Assembly: GCA_023432845.1 (NCBI GenBank)
Contig: JAEZEY010000433.1
Coordinates: forward strand, 1-7,613
DNA length: 7,613 nt
Source of the DNA: Pseudomonadota bacterium
GTDB lineage: Bacteria; Pseudomonadota; Alphaproteobacteria; Rhizobiales; Xanthobacteraceae
Direction of reading: 5' to 3'
In this document: positions 5,400 to 7,613 of the stretch, piece by piece
How positions within the stretch are numbered: position 1 is the stretch's first letter
Layout of the letters: every line of letters starts with the position of its first letter
Program-made: the position numbers and the translations under genes
The notes under the pieces: generated by a model
The model's input: the letters and a program-made list of their open reading frames with translations, nothing else
Told to the model about the DNA's origin: nothing
The model's database searches: none

Positions 5400-6965
5400 T
5401 CAAACCCGGATATCGACGCCGCTCGGCCGCAGGCTGTAGCGGCCGTAATCGCGGGCGATGACGGTGGTCGTCAGTGTCGTGGCTATTTCGTCCTCGGCGG
5501 CGGGCTGCCGGCTGGCCTGGCCCTCGTGGCCGTTCTGCTGGTTCTGCTGCGTCTGGTCGCGCAGTGAGAATTGCAGGCTATTGTCGGAAGTTTTCAGACC
5601 GGCGTCCTGCAGCGCGCGCTCAAGGCCCTGCGTGTCGCGGCGCAGCAGGTCGAGCGTGTCGCGCCGGTCGGCGACCATATGGGTGGTAACGTTGCCGTCG
5701 CGGTCGACGTTCACCTTCACATGGATACGGCCCAGCTCTTCCGGATCGAGCCGGATGTCGAACTGGTTCTTGCCGGATGTGATCTTCGCTGAAATCTCGA
5801 CCGCGACATTGACCATGGCAACGGGCTTGTCGGCGCTCGACGATGGGGCCGTCGCGGTGCGGGCGGCCGACGATGTCGATGAGGCAGGAGCCGCATGGCC
5901 CGTCGGCGACATCAGATGCGCCGCGAAATTGTCGGCGGCCTTCACTGTTGCGCCATTGGCGTTGCTGACTGCAGGCGCGGCGTCGGCTGGAGCCTTGGCA
6001 TTGCCGTCGCCCTGACTGCGCTGGTGTTCGGTGCCGAGCTTGGCGAGCTCGGAGTTGACGGGCTTGGCTTCGGTGCTCTTGGCATCCGCGCTCTTGGCTT
6101 CCGTGCCATCGGTCTCCGCCGGCTGGCCGCTCACGGCGGATTCACCATGGAGCTTGGCGGTATGAACGGGCTTATCGCTCGCGGCCTTCTTTTCGGGCTT
6201 GTCGCCATCGGTATTCTTCAGGCCTTGCTGCGCCTTTGCCGCCAGTACCGACAGCACTTCGGCATCATCGGCATTCAGATCGCCCGACTGATCGGTCGGG
6301 AGCGCAGCCTGCTGCTTGGCAGTGTCATTCGACGGCTGGGTCGCGGCCTTCGGAGTCTCTACCTTGGCGGCGTCCGGATTGACGGCGGCTTCGCCATCAA
6401 TCGTCGGTTCGGCAACGGGAGCGGCGGGGACCGGGGCGGCGGCAACCGCCTGAGGCACCAGAGCGGCGACGGCCTCCTGGGTCACGGCAGTCGTGTCAGT
6501 GGTCTCGCCGTCGACGGCGGCCTTGCTGTCGCTGTCGGCGGATTTCGTCTCGCCGGCCGCGGCGCCGTCATCGGATTTCGTCTCGGTCGCGGCGGTCTCG
6601 GACTCGGCCACACTTGCATCCTTCGCCGGCGTTGCCTCGTCGGCGGAGGCGTTGCCCCGGACCGTCGCGGTATCGGCCTCGGCGGTCCGATCGGTCCGCG
6701 GCGGGCGGTCGTTACGGCCGGTGCGGTTGGTGCGATCCGTCCGCTCGGCGCGTTTGTCGCTGCCGGCTTGAGCCGGCTGCGGCCGTTCGGGCGCATCGGC
6801 CTTGGGGCGGGCCCTCGGTTCCGGCGGCGGTGCGTCGGGAATGGAGCTCAGAAGGTCGTCGAACCGGCTCGACTGCGTCTTCTGGGAGGCAGAGCTCTGC
6901 CGGCTCGCCTTGGCAACAACGGCGCTGGAAGCCTGGGTCTGAAAATCGGCCGCAACCTGGGACAA
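5400..6965 (-). CDS. fliK: Flagellar hook-length control protein FliK
   Basis: FliK is the exported ruler that measures hook length and switches the export gate (FlhB) from hook to filament substrates. From the TTG start the product is 521 aa. Residues about 35-380 are a low-complexity linker of Ala, Thr, Asp, Glu and Lys with an Arg/Asp/Thr-rich basic patch near the front (TDRTNRTGRNDRPPRTDRT) and short internal repeats. The conserved Flg_hook C-terminal domain is at about 385-469 (FDIRLDPEELGRIHVKVNVD, then DLLRRDTQGLERALQDAGL), followed by a Gln-rich tail. I chose TTG at 6965 because GGAGGT lies five bases upstream and a sigma-54 promoter ends about 30 bases upstream. The longer frame, from GTG at 7013, would begin inside the -24 element, and its first 16 residues (VACRLQTRGG...) do not look like FliK. 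It is the first gene of the operon; flgD follows after 16 bases. Confidence 0.9.
   Translation of the reverse strand: MSQVAADFQTQASSAVVAKASRQSSASQKTQSSRFDDLLSSIPDAPPPEPRARPKADAPERPQPAQAGSDKRAERTDRTNRTGRNDRPPRTDRTAEADTATVRGNASADEATPAKDASVAESETAATETKSDDGAAAGETKSADSDSKAAVDGETTDTTAVTQEAVAALVPQAVAAAPVPAAPVAEPTIDGEAAVNPDAAKVETPKAATQPSNDTAKQQAALPTDQSGDLNADDAEVLSVLAAKAQQGLKNTDGDKPEKKAASDKPVHTAKLHGESAVSGQPAETDGTEAKSADAKSTEAKPVNSELAKLGTEHQRSQGDGNAKAPADAAPAVSNANGATVKAADNFAAHLMSPTGHAAPASSTSSAARTATAPSSSADKPVAMVNVAVEISAKITSGKNQFDIRLDPEELGRIHVKVNVDRDGNVTTHMVADRRDTLDLLRRDTQGLERALQDAGLKTSDNSLQFSLRDQTQQNQQNGHEGQASRQPAAEDEIATTLTTTVIARDYGRYSLRPSGVDIRV
6061..6105 (-). repeat. 15-bp tandem repeat (3 units) inside fliK
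   Basis: Three consecutive 15-base units (GGCTTGGCTTCGGTG, CTCTTGGCATCCGCG, CTCTTGGCTTCCGTG on plus) encode TEAKS-ADAKS-TEAKP in the FliK linker. The unit is in frame, so changes in copy number would lengthen or shorten the ruler without a frameshift. Confidence 0.7.
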
Positions 6966-6970
6966 GACGC

Positions 6971-6976
6971 ACCTCC
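6971..6976 (-). promoter_or_regulatory. Ribosome binding site deciding the fliK start
   Basis: GGAGGT on the minus strand is a near-perfect Shine-Dalgarno core, five bases before TTG at 6965. No other in-frame start upstream has a comparable site. Confidence 0.75.
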
Positions 6977-6996
6977 GCTGTTGACCCCCTCGCGTT

Positions 6997-7012
6997 TGCA
7001 AGCGGCAGGCCA
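6997..7012 (-). promoter_or_regulatory. Sigma-54 (-24/-12) promoter of fliK-flgD
   Basis: The minus strand reads TGGCCTGCCGCTTGCA. Against TGGCACG-N4-TTGCW it matches 10 of 12 fixed positions, and the GG and GC pairs are at the required 12-base offset. The predicted transcription start is near 6986, giving a leader of about 20 bases that just accommodates the ribosome site and the TTG start. Hook-stage genes are sigma-54/FlbD-dependent in Caulobacter, so both context and spacing support the call. Confidence 0.7.
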
Positions 7013-7020
7013 CCCGTCAT

Positions 7021-7062
7021 TTTCTAAAAAATATATATTTTTCAGTATCTTATTATCGTTTC
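7021..7062. promoter_or_regulatory. AT-rich tract with a 16-bp palindrome upstream of fliK
   Basis: Only 7 of 42 bases are G or C, in sharp contrast to the GC-rich surroundings. The core AAAAATATATATTTTT (7027-7042) is a perfect palindrome. It sits between the ftr-like site and the sigma-54 promoter, where bendable DNA or an IHF site is expected for enhancer looping. I did not find a clean IHF consensus, so bending is inferred from composition. Confidence 0.5.
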
Positions 7063-7107
7063 GGTCCGACGGTAGTCAGGCGGCGGTCGGCTAAAACCGG
7101 TCGGAAG

Positions 7108-7122
7108 CGGCACGTTTTGCCG
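7108..7122 (-). promoter_or_regulatory. ftr-like palindrome upstream of fliK (candidate FlbD enhancer)
   Basis: CGGCACGTTTTGCCG is a perfect CGGCA-N5-TGCCG inverted repeat. It is centred about 130 bases upstream of the predicted sigma-54 start, a usual distance for an enhancer-binding-protein site. Its near twin (13 of 15 bases) lies at fliF. FlbD, likely encoded just left of the window, is the natural candidate to bind both. Confidence 0.55.
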
Positions 7123-7227
7123 GGTAGCACCGCCGCAGGGAGCCGGGACGCGGCTCGGTAGCCCTCTCGGGCGCCGCTTAGCCTGTCAGGCATGAACGCA
7201 GTTTCCGCACCGAGCAGGTGGGTAAAG

Positions 7228-7291
7228 CCCTGAAAATCAGGGTCAGCGGAGTTCCCGGGCCGGGACTCGAACCGCTCCAAGGGGGCCTTGG
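7228..7291. repeat. Three consecutive hairpins with tRNA-like sequence
   Basis: CCCTGA-AAA-TCAGGG (7228-7242) and CCAAGG-GGG-CCTTGG (7277-7291) are perfect 6-bp stems with three-base loops. Between them, 7245-7258 pairs with 7260-7276, apart from one extra T on the left arm and four unpaired bases on the right. The minus strand of the central hairpin contains GGTTCGAGTCC, identical to a tRNA T-loop consensus, but the flanks cannot form a normal T stem. It could be a tRNA remnant, a palindromic repeat unit or a structured mnmA leader. I cannot decide among these. Confidence 0.4.
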
Positions 7292-7350
7292 CGCCACGGC
7301 TTGCCTTTCAATTCGTCCGCATTGCCGCCATATGATGTAAGAGAAACGCC

Positions 7351-7613
7351 ATGATGAACTCGCTCGAATTGCCCAAGCGGCCGCAGGATACCCGCGTCGT
7401 CGTCGCCATGTCCGGCGGCGTTGACTCGTCGGTAACGGCTGCCTTGCTCAAGACCGAGGGCTATGACGTCGTCGGCGTCACGCTGCAGCTTTACGATCAC
7501 GGCGCCGCGGTTCATCGCAAGGGCGCCTGCTGCGCCGGGCAGGACATCTATGACGCTCGCGCGGTGGCCGAGCGCATCGGCATTCCGCATTACGTGCTCG
7601 ACTACGAAAGCCG
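7351..7613 (+). CDS. mnmA: tRNA-specific 2-thiouridylase MnmA (5' part)
   Basis: MnmA (TrmU) uses ATP to activate U34 in the anticodon of tRNA-Lys, -Glu and -Gln, and inserts sulfur relayed by persulfide carriers, making 2-thiouridine. The first 87 residues are present; the gene runs off the right edge. The PP-loop ATP-binding motif SGGVDSS is at 21-27, in the context VVVAMSGGVDSSVTAALL. KGACCAGQDIYDAR (58-70) is typical of alphaproteobacterial members. The catalytic cysteines lie beyond the window. Two adjacent ATG codons (7351, 7354) are both possible starts; upstream there is only a weak AAGAG ribosome site. It is divergent from fliK, unrelated to flagella, and probably has its own promoter. 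Confidence 0.95.
   Translation, partial: MMNSLELPKRPQDTRVVVAMSGGVDSSVTAALLKTEGYDVVGVTLQLYDHGAAVHRKGACCAGQDIYDARAVAERIGIPHYVLDYES

Larger units (their letters stand above)
6966..7350. other. Divergent intergenic region between fliK and mnmA
   Basis: These 385 bases separate two divergent genes. The left part holds the fliK control elements: ribosome site, sigma-54 promoter, AT-rich tract and ftr-like palindrome. The stretch 7123-7227 is GC-rich with a small hairpin (GAGCC/GGCTC, 7140-7156) and nothing else I can name. A run of three hairpins follows (7228-7291). The last 59 bases before mnmA should contain its promoter; TATGAT at 7331-7336 is a good -10 match, but I see no -35 element at normal spacing. 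No protein-coding gene is convincing here. Confidence 0.6.

Noticed and set aside
5895..7094. A 399-codon plus-strand open frame across fliK
   Set aside because: It is antisense to fliK, is mostly Gly/Leu/Arg/Ala, mirrors the repetitive fliK linker and resembles no family I know. Long antisense frames are common in GC-rich genes.
7053..7280. A 75-codon minus-strand frame upstream of fliK
   Set aside because: It has no recognisable domain and runs through the hairpin cluster and the ftr-like site; the regulatory reading explains the region better.
7228..7291. An intact tRNA gene on either strand
   Set aside because: A T-loop-like string is present on the minus strand, but the T stem has mismatches at three of five pairs. 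No acceptor stem, D arm or CCA end fits, and the Phe-like anticodon string is on the other strand.
7301..7336. A sigma-70 promoter for mnmA
   Set aside because: TATGAT at 7331-7336 is a good -10, but TTGCCT at 7301-7306 is 24 bases away, too far for a -35. No other convincing -35 is visible, so I did not list it as a feature.
7243..7590. A 115-codon minus-strand frame over the start of mnmA
   Set aside because: It is the antisense shadow of the strongly conserved MnmA PP-loop coding region.

Overview
This window is a flagellar gene block from a GC-rich alphaproteobacterium. It most resembles Rhizobiales, probably the Bradyrhizobium/Rhodopseudomonas side. That placement rests on recalled similarity of the MnmA N-terminus, the SciP (DUF1153) protein and the gene order, not on a search. 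Everything from 23 to 6965 that codes is on the minus strand; one housekeeping gene, mnmA, enters on the plus strand at the right edge.

Layout, read in the direction of flagellar transcription (right to left): fliK (6965-5400) and flgD (5383-4670) form one operon for hook length control and hook capping. After a 343-base regulatory gap comes sciP (4326-4051), a small CtrA-inhibitor gene closed by a strong intrinsic terminator (4029-3992). After a further gap of about 155 bases comes the fliF-fliG-fliH-fliN operon (3836-23), which builds the MS ring, the rotor switch and part of the export apparatus. Its genes overlap or are closely spaced, each with a recognisable ribosome binding site. The order matches the Caulobacter fliF operon (fliF, fliG, flbE, fliN, flbD), so flbD is expected just beyond the left edge.

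The most informative part is the non-coding DNA. Upstream of fliF and upstream of sciP there is a CtrA-type box (TTAA-N7-TTAA with one mismatch), at almost the same distance from each start. A nearly identical inverted repeat, CGGCA-N5-TGCC, occurs twice: between the CtrA box and fliF, and about 130 bases upstream of the predicted fliK transcription start. It resembles the ftr sites bound by FlbD in Caulobacter. In front of fliK lies a sigma-54 -24/-12 element with correct spacing, an AT-rich tract between it and the ftr-like site, and a good Shine-Dalgarno sequence leading to a TTG start. Together these read as the alphaproteobacterial flagellar cascade. CtrA turns on the early operon and sciP, SciP restrains CtrA, and FlbD would repress fliF while activating the late hook operon through sigma-54.

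The 385-base gap between fliK and mnmA also holds a run of three hairpins with tRNA-like sequence, which I cannot explain. I see no mobile element, CRISPR array, intact tRNA or unknown gene system. The window is a well-conserved locus whose regulatory sites are the part worth checking.
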